This document shows positions 1 to 5,155 of a stretch of DNA of 5,300 nucleotides, in pieces. Position 1 is the stretch's first letter. The number at the start of each line of letters is the position of its first letter. The position numbers were made by a program, and so were the translations under genes. The notes beneath the pieces are model-generated. The model was not told where the DNA came from and did no database searches. It saw only the letters and a program-made list of their open reading frames with translations. Source of the stretch: Calditrichia bacterium (GTDB taxonomy: Bacteria; Calditrichota; Calditrichia; RBG-13-44-9); NCBI GenBank assembly GCA_026991005.1, contig JALXCH010000366.1:1-5300 (forward strand). Reading direction: 5' to 3'.

Positions 1-866
1 CCCAATTCAAGCAGATATCCCTTCTCGTCATTGGCTTCCATCACATGCTGATGGCGATTCAACAGGGTGTAAAGATGTTCCCGCACAGCAGTGGGGGGAT
101 TGTTGTAAGTGAGTCCTTCGGTTAAATCGAACTGGTCATAATCCCGATATTCCAGCAACAACGTCACAGGTCCGAGCCAGAAATTCCCCATTCCGTAAAA
201 AGCGCTTCCCTGGGGGTAAGCAGCGGGATATTTTTTACGCGCATACTCCGCATACAAATTACCGAAATTCAGGTTCAAACCACCAAAAACAGAACCCCAC
301 TGTACCTTTCCTTTGCTTTTCAAACGGGTGTAAAGCATGGTGGCACCCACATTGAACCAATCCAATGGTTTAAGATTAATCTGGCCCGCCTGCAAAACTT
401 CGTGCCGCCGCCCGCTCCGGTCGCGGGGACGCCCCCCTAACAAATTCAAATCCAGATACCGATTGTTGAACTCAATTTTCGCACCATCGATGTTCGTATC
501 CCAGCGAATCTGTCGATTCTCAAACGAACGAAGCACCAGACCCTTCCCCAGTAAGGTGTAAAAATTTCCAAGAGTAAACGAGAACTCCTTCTGGCGATAC
601 TCCAGAAAACGCTGGGCAATCCCCTGCCCTACCGTATCCTGCGAAAACGGTTGAGGAGGCAGGTGAAATTCGTAGCGCACTCCGGTACGCCAGTTTTTCC
701 ATTGCATGAATAGATCCGTCCAGTTCTCGAAAAAATTTTCATCCAGTTTGCGATTGATGGAGTACTCCAGATAATTATTCCCCTGAAAAGAAATCTGTGC
801 TCCTGCAGGAAGAACTATCCAGACAAGAAGAAACACATATCCCCAAACCGGTATTTTTTTAATCAT
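1..866 (-). CDS. DUF6029-like outer-membrane protein, N-terminal part (runs off left edge)
   Basis: The frame is open from the ATG at 866-864 to the left edge, giving 288 codons of a longer protein. Residues 1-24 look like a signal peptide (MIKK, a hydrophobic core, then PAGAQ), so export is likely. The mature part alternates aromatic and polar residues (for example YLEYSINRKL, FFENWTDLFMQWKNW, LLLEYRDYDQF), as expected of beta-barrel strands, and contains no cysteine. A segment at about residues 99-128 (LGNFYTLLGKGLVLRSFE, then DTNIDG) resembles the 'GNFYEQFGSGLxxRxYE...DNSxDG' block I recall from DUF6029 proteins of Bacteroidetes-type genomes. The function of that family is unknown to me. 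An AGGGTG at 872-877 sits 5 nt before the start. The gene follows the TlpA-like gene after 74 bp with no terminator, so co-transcription is likely. The family call is from memory and moderately sure; the reading frame is secure. Confidence 0.8.
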   Translation of the reverse strand, partial: MIKKIPVWGYVFLLVWIVLPAGAQISFQGNNYLEYSINRKLDENFFENWTDLFMQWKNWRTGVRYEFHLPPQPFSQDTVGQGIAQRFLEYRQKEFSFTLGNFYTLLGKGLVLRSFENRQIRWDTNIDGAKIEFNNRYLDLNLLGGRPRDRSGRRHEVLQAGQINLKPLDWFNVGATMLYTRLKSKGKVQWGSVFGGLNLNFGNLYAEYARKKYPAAYPQGSAFYGMGNFWLGPVTLLLEYRDYDQFDLTEGLTYNNPPTAVREHLYTLLNRHQHVMEANDEKGYLLEL

Positions 867-940
867 CGCTGCACCCTGTTGCTTAGTTCAACTTTCCGAA
901 TATGCTGCGCGGAACGTACTTCCCGTCGTGCAACCCGACA

Positions 941-1447
941 TCATTCTCCAATGAGGTTCTGAATAACCTCCTTCAACTTCTTCTCGTCCCCCCGACGATA
1001 GCCCACATGGGTGTAAACAATTTTGCCATTCTTGCCAATCACCACGGTAAAGGGTGGCACATTTCCCTGGAACATGCGAATCACTTCGTTGTTGGTATCC
1101 AGCAGTACCTTAAACGGGTACCGGTGGGATTTCACAAAGCTTTTCACCCGCCCCACGGTTTTGGGGTCATCCACAGAGATGGCTAAAAATTGTACCCCGT
1201 CGTCGCTAAACTCTTTGTACAGCTTTTTCACTTTTTTCATTTCCTCGATGCAGGGCACGCACCAGGTGGCCCAGAAATTCATCACTACCGGCCCCTTCTC
1301 CAGATTCTCCGAAAGCCGGAAGTTTTTTCCGTCTAGATCTTTCAGCACAAAATCCGGTGCCTGTTTCCCCACCACATTCTCTTCCTGGGCGGGCAACCAT
1401 GCCACCAGTAAAACGATGCCCAGCAAAACAATCCATACCTTTTTCAT
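941..1447 (-). CDS. TlpA/ResA-like thiol-disulfide oxidoreductase (exported thioredoxin)
   Basis: This 168-residue protein begins with a signal peptide or N-terminal anchor (MKKVWIVLLGIVLL, ending near LPAQ at residue 21), which places it in the periplasm. The rest is one thioredoxin-like domain of the AhpC-TSA/Redoxin type: GKQAPDFVLKDLDGK at 27-41, the active site FWATWCVPC with catalytic C63 and C66, an ISVDDP segment at 90-95, and a probable cis-proline at P132 in VPPFTVVI. Such proteins usually reduce disulfides in cytochrome c maturation or in other exported proteins. I chose the ATG at 1447 because GGAGGAG (1451-1457) lies just upstream and the signal peptide starts there. An in-frame ATG at 1486 would add 13 residues without a good ribosome binding site. 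Its neighbours are an Omp28-like CPPC protein upstream and a DUF6029-like barrel downstream, not cytochrome genes, so its substrate is probably another envelope protein (inference). Confidence 0.93.
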   Translation of the reverse strand: MKKVWIVLLGIVLLVAWLPAQEENVVGKQAPDFVLKDLDGKNFRLSENLEKGPVVMNFWATWCVPCIEEMKKVKKLYKEFSDDGVQFLAISVDDPKTVGRVKSFVKSHRYPFKVLLDTNNEVIRMFQGNVPPFTVVIGKNGKIVYTHVGYRRGDEKKLKEVIQNLIGE

Positions 1448-1513
1448 GCTCTCCTCCAATATCTTGATGAAATGATTTTCTTTCAATCAACATTTTGTTT
1501 TTTTATTTTTTAT

Positions 1514-1557
1514 GAAGTTCGTACCGAACTCCCCTTGAGTTCCAACCTGTTTACAGG
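1514..1557. repeat. Three stacked inverted repeats upstream of the TlpA-like gene
   Basis: Three short perfect inverted repeats lie in the 152-bp gap between the Omp28-like gene and the TlpA-like gene. They are AGTTCG-TAC-CGAACT (1516-1530), GAACTC-CCCTT-GAGTTC (1526-1542) and CCTGT-TT-ACAGG (1546-1557). The first two share the arm at 1526-1530, so in RNA only one can form at a time. No T-tract follows on the minus strand (an A-rich stretch does), so this is not an ordinary terminator. It could be a protein-binding operator or an RNA switch in the leader of the TlpA-like gene. The repeats are seen; the role is a guess. Confidence 0.4.
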
Positions 1558-1599
1558 ATGTTCCTCAAAAAATTGCCATTTCTTCCGGTTCGCTTGAAA

Positions 1600-2811
1600 T
1601 TAAAATTCCGGGTACTTCGTCCAGGCGGCCTGTAACACTGCTTTGCTCTCGGCCACTTGCAGAAACGCCACTACGGTTAAATCCTGCCCCCATGCGGAAG
1701 AGGGAACAAACTGGAAGTTTACACTCTGATGGGCGTCCGCATTCAAAGCAATGGGAGTTCCGTTCGCATCCGGAAACATATCCCGCATTACATACTCGAA
1801 ATGCGTTTGCCCGTTGGTACCAGGAGGCGTCTCGTAATCCACAGCATCTTCCACCAATACAATCATAAGCAGCGTACCGGAAGGTAAATCTTCCAGAGCG
1901 TGCACCTTTACCGTGCCGGAAATCAAAGAATCCGATTTTTCCAGAGCAGAAAAGCTAATCTCCGCTGTTGCCGACTCCTGCAGCGCAGCGCGAATCTTTT
2001 CCCGATAGCTTTCTTCCGAAAGGGGATCGCTTACTTTGATTCCATTGACATAGGCCATGGGAATATTTTTAGGCTGGTAATAATTATACCGCGCCCGATT
2101 TTCCTCCTCTGCCGCCCGGTACATGGGATCGGTGTTGGAGGGGAAGAAAGGATGATATTCCACGGGAATGAGCAATACCGCACCGTAACTGCGCGTTAAA
2201 TCTTCAATAATGGCATCGGATTGGGGACAGGGAGGGCAGCTCACATTGGAAAAATGCTCCAGTAACGCCACCTTTACCCGGGTTAAGCTTTCGTTCACCT
2301 CCACCACCTGATTCGACTGTAAGTTCACCTCTTTGTGTACCGGAGCATAATTACTCTTCGCAAGGGTAATGCGATAGTTCCCCTCGGGAAGCCCCGTAAC
2401 CTGGAGGGGAGTGATTCCAAACTGCAATTTGTTGATGGTTACCCGGGCACTGTCCGGTTGGGTGGTAATGGAAATATCCCCGGAAGCCACCTTCACCAGT
2501 TCGAATTGTACCGAGGACTCTTTTCCTTCTTCTACCGTTACGACAGCAGAATCGGGATTGGCGCGGGTTTTGGAGAGAAACACGTGCACTACATGCTCTC
2601 CCACCGGGACGTTTTGCAACAGTGCCGGGGTTACCTGTCCGGTGTCCCGATAATCCAGAAAGATCCGGGCACCAAAGAAATTAACGGAAGAAACCATCAG
2701 ATTTCCTGTTCGGGAGGTAAAACCCAGAATTTTTCCATCTTTTGTGGTACAGGTAAACACCACCAGCAATGAACTTCCCGCCAGCAGCAGCAGTATTTTG
2801 AACCATCGCAT
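1600..2811 (-). CDS. PEGA-PEGA-Omp28-like fusion, predicted envelope lipoprotein with CPPC motif
   Basis: This is a 403-residue exported protein. Residues 1-20 form a hydrophobic signal sequence ending in LVVFT-C21. C21 could be the lipidated cysteine, although threonine at -1 is outside the usual G/A/S. Residues about 38-106 and 111-176 look like two PEGA-type beta domains: the second has ISITTQPDSARVTINKLQFG, then TPLQVTGLPEGNYRITL. Residues about 178-275 form a thioredoxin-like unit: VALLEHFSNVSCPPCPQSD with C192 and C195, and NIPMAYVNG with a probable cis-proline P251. Residues about 281-400 form a beta-rich C-terminal domain of the sort seen in Omp28-related proteins. C21, C192 and C195 are the only cysteines. 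AAGGGAGT (2818-2825) precedes the ATG at good spacing. A strong terminator upstream suggests this gene starts its own unit, perhaps including the TlpA-like and barrel genes. The Omp28 assignment is from motif memory. The family's biochemical role is poorly known. Confidence 0.87.
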   Translation of the reverse strand: MRWFKILLLLAGSSLLVVFTCTTKDGKILGFTSRTGNLMVSSVNFFGARIFLDYRDTGQVTPALLQNVPVGEHVVHVFLSKTRANPDSAVVTVEEGKESSVQFELVKVASGDISITTQPDSARVTINKLQFGITPLQVTGLPEGNYRITLAKSNYAPVHKEVNLQSNQVVEVNESLTRVKVALLEHFSNVSCPPCPQSDAIIEDLTRSYGAVLLIPVEYHPFFPSNTDPMYRAAEEENRARYNYYQPKNIPMAYVNGIKVSDPLSEESYREKIRAALQESATAEISFSALEKSDSLISGTVKVHALEDLPSGTLLMIVLVEDAVDYETPPGTNGQTHFEYVMRDMFPDANGTPIALNADAHQSVNFQFVPSSAWGQDLTVVAFLQVAESKAVLQAAWTKYPEF

Positions 2812-2850
2812 AGATGCACTCCCTTTCGTTCTGCCATTCGACCAATTTAA

Positions 2851-2862
2851 ATTCTTAAGAAT
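2851..2862. repeat. 12-bp perfect palindrome upstream of the Omp28-like gene
   Basis: ATTCTTAAGAAT is its own reverse complement and lies 40 bp before the ATG of the PEGA-Omp28 gene, between that start and the upstream terminator. Its position would suit a repressor or activator site. In AT-rich spacer DNA a 12-bp palindrome can also arise by chance, and I see no confident -10/-35 pair next to it. Confidence 0.25.
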
Positions 2863-2888
2863 CTACTTCTATCTGGTTTTAATACGAT

Positions 2889-2930
2889 TAAAAAAAAGAA
2901 AAGCCGAAACGAAAAGACAATCGTTTCGGC
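2889..2930 (-). terminator. Strong intrinsic terminator of the T9SS-cargo gene
   Basis: Read on the minus strand, a perfect 10-bp stem GCCGAAACGA / TCGTTTCGGC (2930-2921 and 2912-2903) with an 8-nt loop is followed at once by TTTTCTTTTTTTTA. It starts 64 bp after the stop of the gene at 2994-3740. This is a textbook Rho-independent terminator, and it separates that gene from the Omp28-like gene downstream. Confidence 0.92.
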
Positions 2931-2993
2931 ACGTATTTTCAACACATTATTGCCCAACAAATTCCACAACCATTTTTCATGGGAACAATCCGG

Positions 2994-3740
2994 TTATTTC
3001 ATGAGAATCATTTTACCGGTAAGCACATGAGAACCGTTTTGTAAGCGATAAAAATACAGCCCGGAAGGTACCGCATTTCCTTTATCATCCCGGCCATCCC
3101 ATCGTACGGTATGGATTCCCGCCGAGAGTGCCTGATTTACCAGTACCCGAACCGGTTGCCCCAGAACATTGTAAATAATTAGTGAAGTGCGTCCTCGGGT
3201 AGCTTGCCCCACTTCGAACATAATGTGGGTATCGGGATTAAACGGATTGGGATAATTCTGATACAGAGCAAAACTGCCGCTTACCGCAATTCGCTTATGA
3301 GCAATACTATTGGGTCCCGTACTCCCCACAAACTGCTTCCGGATGGAATCTGCAGGATTGCTTACATTCTCCACCTTAACCTGCAGGATACCGACATCGG
3401 GAGAACTTCCCGTGTACATATCGATAATCAGTTCATCGGTACTATCCGGTAAAATATCCACTTCCACGGTATCCACAAAAGGCGAATAGCAAGAGCTACC
3501 CACACAAAAAGAGCTGGACCAATCCGCTGGCATATTGACTGAAAAACGCACAATGCGCAGAGTGATGGTATTGGGAGATACATTCTTCAGATAAGTGTGA
3601 AAAGCAATAATATCACCCGGTGAACCATACAGAGTGGTCACATCCGCCTGCCAGGTAAACGTCTGGGCGGGTGCAAACGCTACAAAGAGCATCAGTACTA
3701 TTAGAACCAGTAACGAATACTTCATCTTAAACCTCACCAT
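2994..3740 (-). CDS. Secreted Ig-like protein with T9SS type A C-terminal sorting domain
   Basis: This 248-residue protein has a signal peptide (hydrophobic from SLLVLIV to AFAPAQ, residues 9-26). A beta-rich domain follows at about 27-140, whose CVGSSC (C79, C84) holds the only cysteines in the protein. Residues 158-248 are a type A C-terminal sorting domain: LYQNYPNPFNPDT, IIYNVLGQPVRVLV, WDGRDDKGNAVPSGLYFYRL, ending in TGKMILMK. In FCB bacteria this domain sends proteins through the type IX secretion system to the cell surface. The N-terminal domain resembles the Ig-like 'W.SSFC.G..C..PF' segment that I recall from proteins related to Omp28, which fits the next gene; this is recollection. 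The ATG at 3740 has AGGGG 7 nt upstream. An in-frame ATG at 3725 has GTGAGG before it and gives a more usual MKY start, so the first five residues are uncertain. A terminator closes the gene. Confidence 0.92.
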   Translation of the reverse strand: MVRFKMKYSLLVLIVLMLFVAFAPAQTFTWQADVTTLYGSPGDIIAFHTYLKNVSPNTITLRIVRFSVNMPADWSSSFCVGSSCYSPFVDTVEVDILPDSTDELIIDMYTGSSPDVGILQVKVENVSNPADSIRKQFVGSTGPNSIAHKRIAVSGSFALYQNYPNPFNPDTHIMFEVGQATRGRTSLIIYNVLGQPVRVLVNQALSAGIHTVRWDGRDDKGNAVPSGLYFYRLQNGSHVLTGKMILMK

Positions 3741-3752
3741 TACATTGCCCCT

Positions 3753-3780
3753 AATTTAAAAGATATCCTTGTGATTTCAA
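3753..3780 (-). promoter_or_regulatory. Possible sigma70-type promoter for the T9SS-cargo gene
   Basis: On the minus strand TTGAAA (3780-3775) is followed after 16 bp by TAAATT (3758-3753). These match the -35 and -10 consensus at 5 and 4 of 6 positions. Transcription would begin near 3746, only about 5 nt before the ATG at 3740 but about 20 nt before the one at 3725. If real, it favours the later start. It lies in AT-rich DNA, where such matches are common. Confidence 0.25.
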
Positions 3781-3844
3781 GATATTTTTTAAATCTATCA
3801 ATTTACTTTTAATGAGGAGAAGATATTTACCTGGATAGCAAAAA

Positions 3845-3887
3845 TGAAAATTCTCCAGAGAATAAAGATACTTTATTCACATTTTCA
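3845..3887. repeat. Nested inverted repeat in the 273-bp AT-rich gap
   Basis: The outer arms are TGAAAAT (3845-3851) and ATTTTCA (3881-3887). The inner arms are GAATAAAG (3860-3867) and CTTTATTC (3871-3878) around ATA. An 8-nt bulge lies on one side and AC on the other. A second small repeat, ATTCTC-CA-GAGAAT (3850-3863), overlaps and competes with it. On the minus strand the hairpin is followed by TTTTTGC, so it could be a weak terminator for the nucleotidyltransferase gene that ends at 4014. The stem is AT-rich, so this is tentative. I see no gene in the rest of 3741-4013. Confidence 0.35.
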
Positions 3888-4013
3888 CATAAGGCACGTA
3901 AGGAATTCCTGGTTTTATGATAAGCTCCGAATAAAAATCATACAAAAGGAAATTCGAATAATATCTATTTTGCGGGTTAAGGCTAAATCTGGAGAGAATT
4001 AATTCATATAGAA

Positions 4014-4352
4014 TTATGAAACCTGGTAGGATATGGATTCTATCTCATAAAGAATTTTCCCATTCTTTAAAATATCTTTTATAAACATACTTCCGGATTG
4101 TTTCAATTTTTGAAATTCATCCGGAGTAAGGACAATAATATCCATTGGTAAATCGGCTTTAATAATTTTTCGTACTTCAACTCTCCTCCATATAGGATGT
4201 TTTTTCGTTTCTTTAACAATAAGCAAATCGACATCGCTATCTTCACTAATTGTTTCATTTGCTGCAGAACCGAATAATAGAATTAAATCCGGTTTGTAAA
4301 ATTTTATGAGTTTTTCGACAATTGATTTTATTTTATAATCAAAGCTTTGCAT
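4014..4352 (-). CDS. Small MNT-type nucleotidyltransferase (MntA-like), no HEPN partner
   Basis: This 112-residue cytoplasmic protein has the minimal nucleotidyltransferase fold of the DNA polymerase beta superfamily. LLFGSAANE, then SEDSDVDLLIV, gives the motif G28-S29-X10-D40-X-D42, and D71 in PMDIIVLTPDEF fits the third metal-binding carboxylate. The full length is normal for MNT proteins (about 95-115 residues) and all catalytic residues are present. In characterised MntA-HepT systems such a protein is the antitoxin that AMPylates a HEPN RNase toxin. I find no HEPN reading frame within the 273 bp downstream or the 328 bp upstream, so here it is an orphan. AGGGGAG lies 7 nt before the ATG. 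The gene and its flanks are very AT-rich (28-30% GC in sampled lines) compared with the neighbouring genes, which suggests recent transfer. Its substrate is unknown. Confidence 0.88.
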   Translation of the reverse strand: MQSFDYKIKSIVEKLIKFYKPDLILLFGSAANETISEDSDVDLLIVKETKKHPIWRRVEVRKIIKADLPMDIIVLTPDEFQKLKQSGSMFIKDILKNGKILYEIESISYQVS

Positions 4353-4500
4353 ATTTCATCTCCCCTACACTAGAATATACATACTTCAAATTAAAATTAA
4401 AACAAAGAATCTCTTTATTTCTCTAACATGCTATTAACGTTTAAAGTTTAGGAAAAATTCTAATATCTTTACATTTTATTTCAGATGGAAATTAAAATTC
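4353..4500. other. AT-rich intergenic DNA upstream of the nucleotidyltransferase
   Basis: This is the left part of a 328-bp gap. It is strongly AT-rich with stops in all frames. It must carry the promoter of the nucleotidyltransferase; TATATT near 4374-4379 (minus strand) is a possible -10, but I cannot pick a convincing -35. I see no RNA gene or remnant coding frame. Confidence 0.4.
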
Positions 4501-4504
4501 CCCG

Positions 4505-4601
4505 AAAAGATAGAATAAATCCATTATTCGGAATAAGCCACAACGCAGGGGTAAAAACCCATGAACCCGGTCGTGCGAATACGGAATCCGGGTAAAAGAT
4601 A
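4505..4601. repeat. Hairpin-rich intergenic element flanked by 8-bp direct repeats
   Basis: Three inverted repeats occur within about 70 bp. They are TTATTC-G-GAATAA (4524-4536), GGGT-AAAA-ACCC (4549-4560), and ACCCGG (4565-4570) with CCGGGT (4588-4593), which has an inner CGT/ACG pair. The block is richer in GC than the DNA to its left. The octamer AAAAGATA occurs on both sides (4505-4512 and 4594-4601). This looks like a REP-type or MITE-like dispersed repeat lying between two genes, but without the rest of the genome I cannot show that it is repeated elsewhere. The octamers may be chance. Confidence 0.4.
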
Positions 4602-4602
4602 T

Positions 4603-4635
4603 AAAAAAAGGAAGTCAGGATTCTACCCAACTTCC
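4603..4635 (-). terminator. Intrinsic terminator of the acetyltransferase gene
   Basis: On the minus strand GGAAGT (4635-4630) pairs with ACTTCC (4615-4610). A GG/CC pair inside the loop can extend the stem, and TTTTTTTATA follows at once. It lies about 45 bp after the stop of the acetyltransferase, beyond a tandem heptamer repeat. The position and T-tract make a Rho-independent terminator likely. Confidence 0.75.
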
Positions 4636-4641
4636 CATTTA

Positions 4642-4669
4642 TCCTCTTTCCTCTTTCCTCTTTCCTCTT
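4642..4669. repeat. Tandem heptanucleotide repeat, four perfect copies
   Basis: The unit TCCTCTT is repeated four times without error on the plus strand (AAGAGGA on the minus, transcribed strand). It begins 11 bp after the acetyltransferase stop codon and ends just before the terminator. A 7-bp unit is prone to slipped-strand changes in copy number and is not a multiple of three. Each transcribed unit contains a GAGGA that resembles a Shine-Dalgarno sequence. Confidence 0.85.
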
Positions 4670-4680
4670 TTCAATTCCTC

Positions 4681-5154
4681 TCACTCTATCTTTCGGATTA
4701 CTCTCGCCGGTACACCTGCCACCACGGCGCCGGGGGGTACATCTTTCGTAACCACAGCACCGGCACCCACCATGGCGCCCTCGCCAATGGTAACCCCGGC
4801 AAGAATCACTGCTCCCGAGCCGATGGAAGCACGATCGCGAACATAGGTGTGTATTAATTCCCAGTCCTCTTCCGTTTGCATGCTGCCATCGGGATTCACC
4901 GCACGGGGATATTTATCGTTAATAAAAACCACTCCATGACCAATAAAACAACCGTCACCAATATGCACTCCTTCACAAATAAACGTGTGACTGCTGATTT
5001 TGCAGTTCTTCCCGATTGTGGCACCCTTCTGAATCTCCACAAAAGTTCCGATTTTCGTACCGTCACCAATCTCACAACCATAAAGATTAACAAAATTATA
5101 AATCTTCACATCTTTACCTAATTTCACATCATCGGCTATGCTGACGAATTTCAT
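4681..5154 (-). CDS. Left-handed beta-helix sugar N-acetyltransferase (WbpD/WlbB-like)
   Basis: This 157-residue cytoplasmic enzyme is built of hexapeptide repeats ([LIV]-G-x4), for example KIGTFVEIQKGATIGKNCKI at 34-53, HIGDGCFIGHGVVFINDKYP at 64-83 and SIGSGAVILAGVTIGEGAMV at 110-129. It ends with the usual VPPGAVVAGVPARVIRK. The block SSHTFICEGV, then FIGHGVVFINDKYPRAVN, is typical of acetyl-CoA-dependent 3-amino-sugar N-acetyltransferases such as WbpD/WlbB (UDP-GlcNAc3NA) and the related QdtC/FdtC enzymes on dTDP-sugars. These act as trimers in O-antigen or other surface-glycan synthesis. I cannot tell which nucleotide sugar is used. The length is complete for the short class without the extra C-terminal domain. 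AGGGGAGA precedes the ATG and is itself part of a small GGGG-AGA-CCCC hairpin. No aminotransferase, dehydrogenase or glycosyltransferase lies beside it here, although the pathway may continue past the right edge. Confidence 0.92.
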   Translation of the reverse strand: MKFVSIADDVKLGKDVKIYNFVNLYGCEIGDGTKIGTFVEIQKGATIGKNCKISSHTFICEGVHIGDGCFIGHGVVFINDKYPRAVNPDGSMQTEEDWELIHTYVRDRASIGSGAVILAGVTIGEGAMVGAGAVVTKDVPPGAVVAGVPARVIRKIE

Positions 5155-5155
5155 T

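Noticed and set aside
337..702. Plus-strand frame at 337-561 and minus-strand frame at 520-702.
   Set aside because: Both overlap the long minus-strand frame running from 866 to the left edge, which has a signal peptide and beta-barrel-like composition.
1023..1475. 150-codon plus-strand open frame, and the shorter one at 902-1186.
   Set aside because: Both are antisense to the clearly real TlpA-like gene and have protein-like features only by shadowing it.
1206..1493. 95-codon minus-strand frame overlapping the TlpA-like gene in another frame.
   Set aside because: It is an out-of-frame reading of the same DNA; the frame holding WCVPC is the real one.
2335..2772. Plus-strand open frames of 145 and 80 codons (also 1900-2199 and 2744-3004).
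   Set aside because: They lie antisense to the PEGA-Omp28 gene or across its start and the terminator, with no recognisable motif or ribosome binding site.
2881..2940. The 10-bp inverted repeat considered as an operator or recombination site.
   Set aside because: The T-tract on one side and its place just after a stop codon are fully explained by an intrinsic terminator.
3741..4013. Possible HEPN toxin gene or remnant next to the nucleotidyltransferase.
   Set aside because: I read the minus strand after the stop: frames are short and no HEPN Rx4-6H motif appears. A stretch reading LALTRKIDIIRIS is open only briefly.
4481..4684. 67-codon minus-strand frame with a GTG start overlapping the acetyltransferase stop (GTGA), which could look translationally coupled.
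   Set aside because: Its first part is only the translated heptamer repeat (Arg/Lys/Glu-rich), it runs through a terminator and a hairpin cluster, and it shows no family features.
4876..5121. Plus-strand frames across the acetyltransferase (4561-4857 and 4876-5121) and the minus-strand frame at 4896-5093.
   Set aside because: They are shadows of the hexapeptide-repeat gene, whose own frame has unmistakable family motifs.
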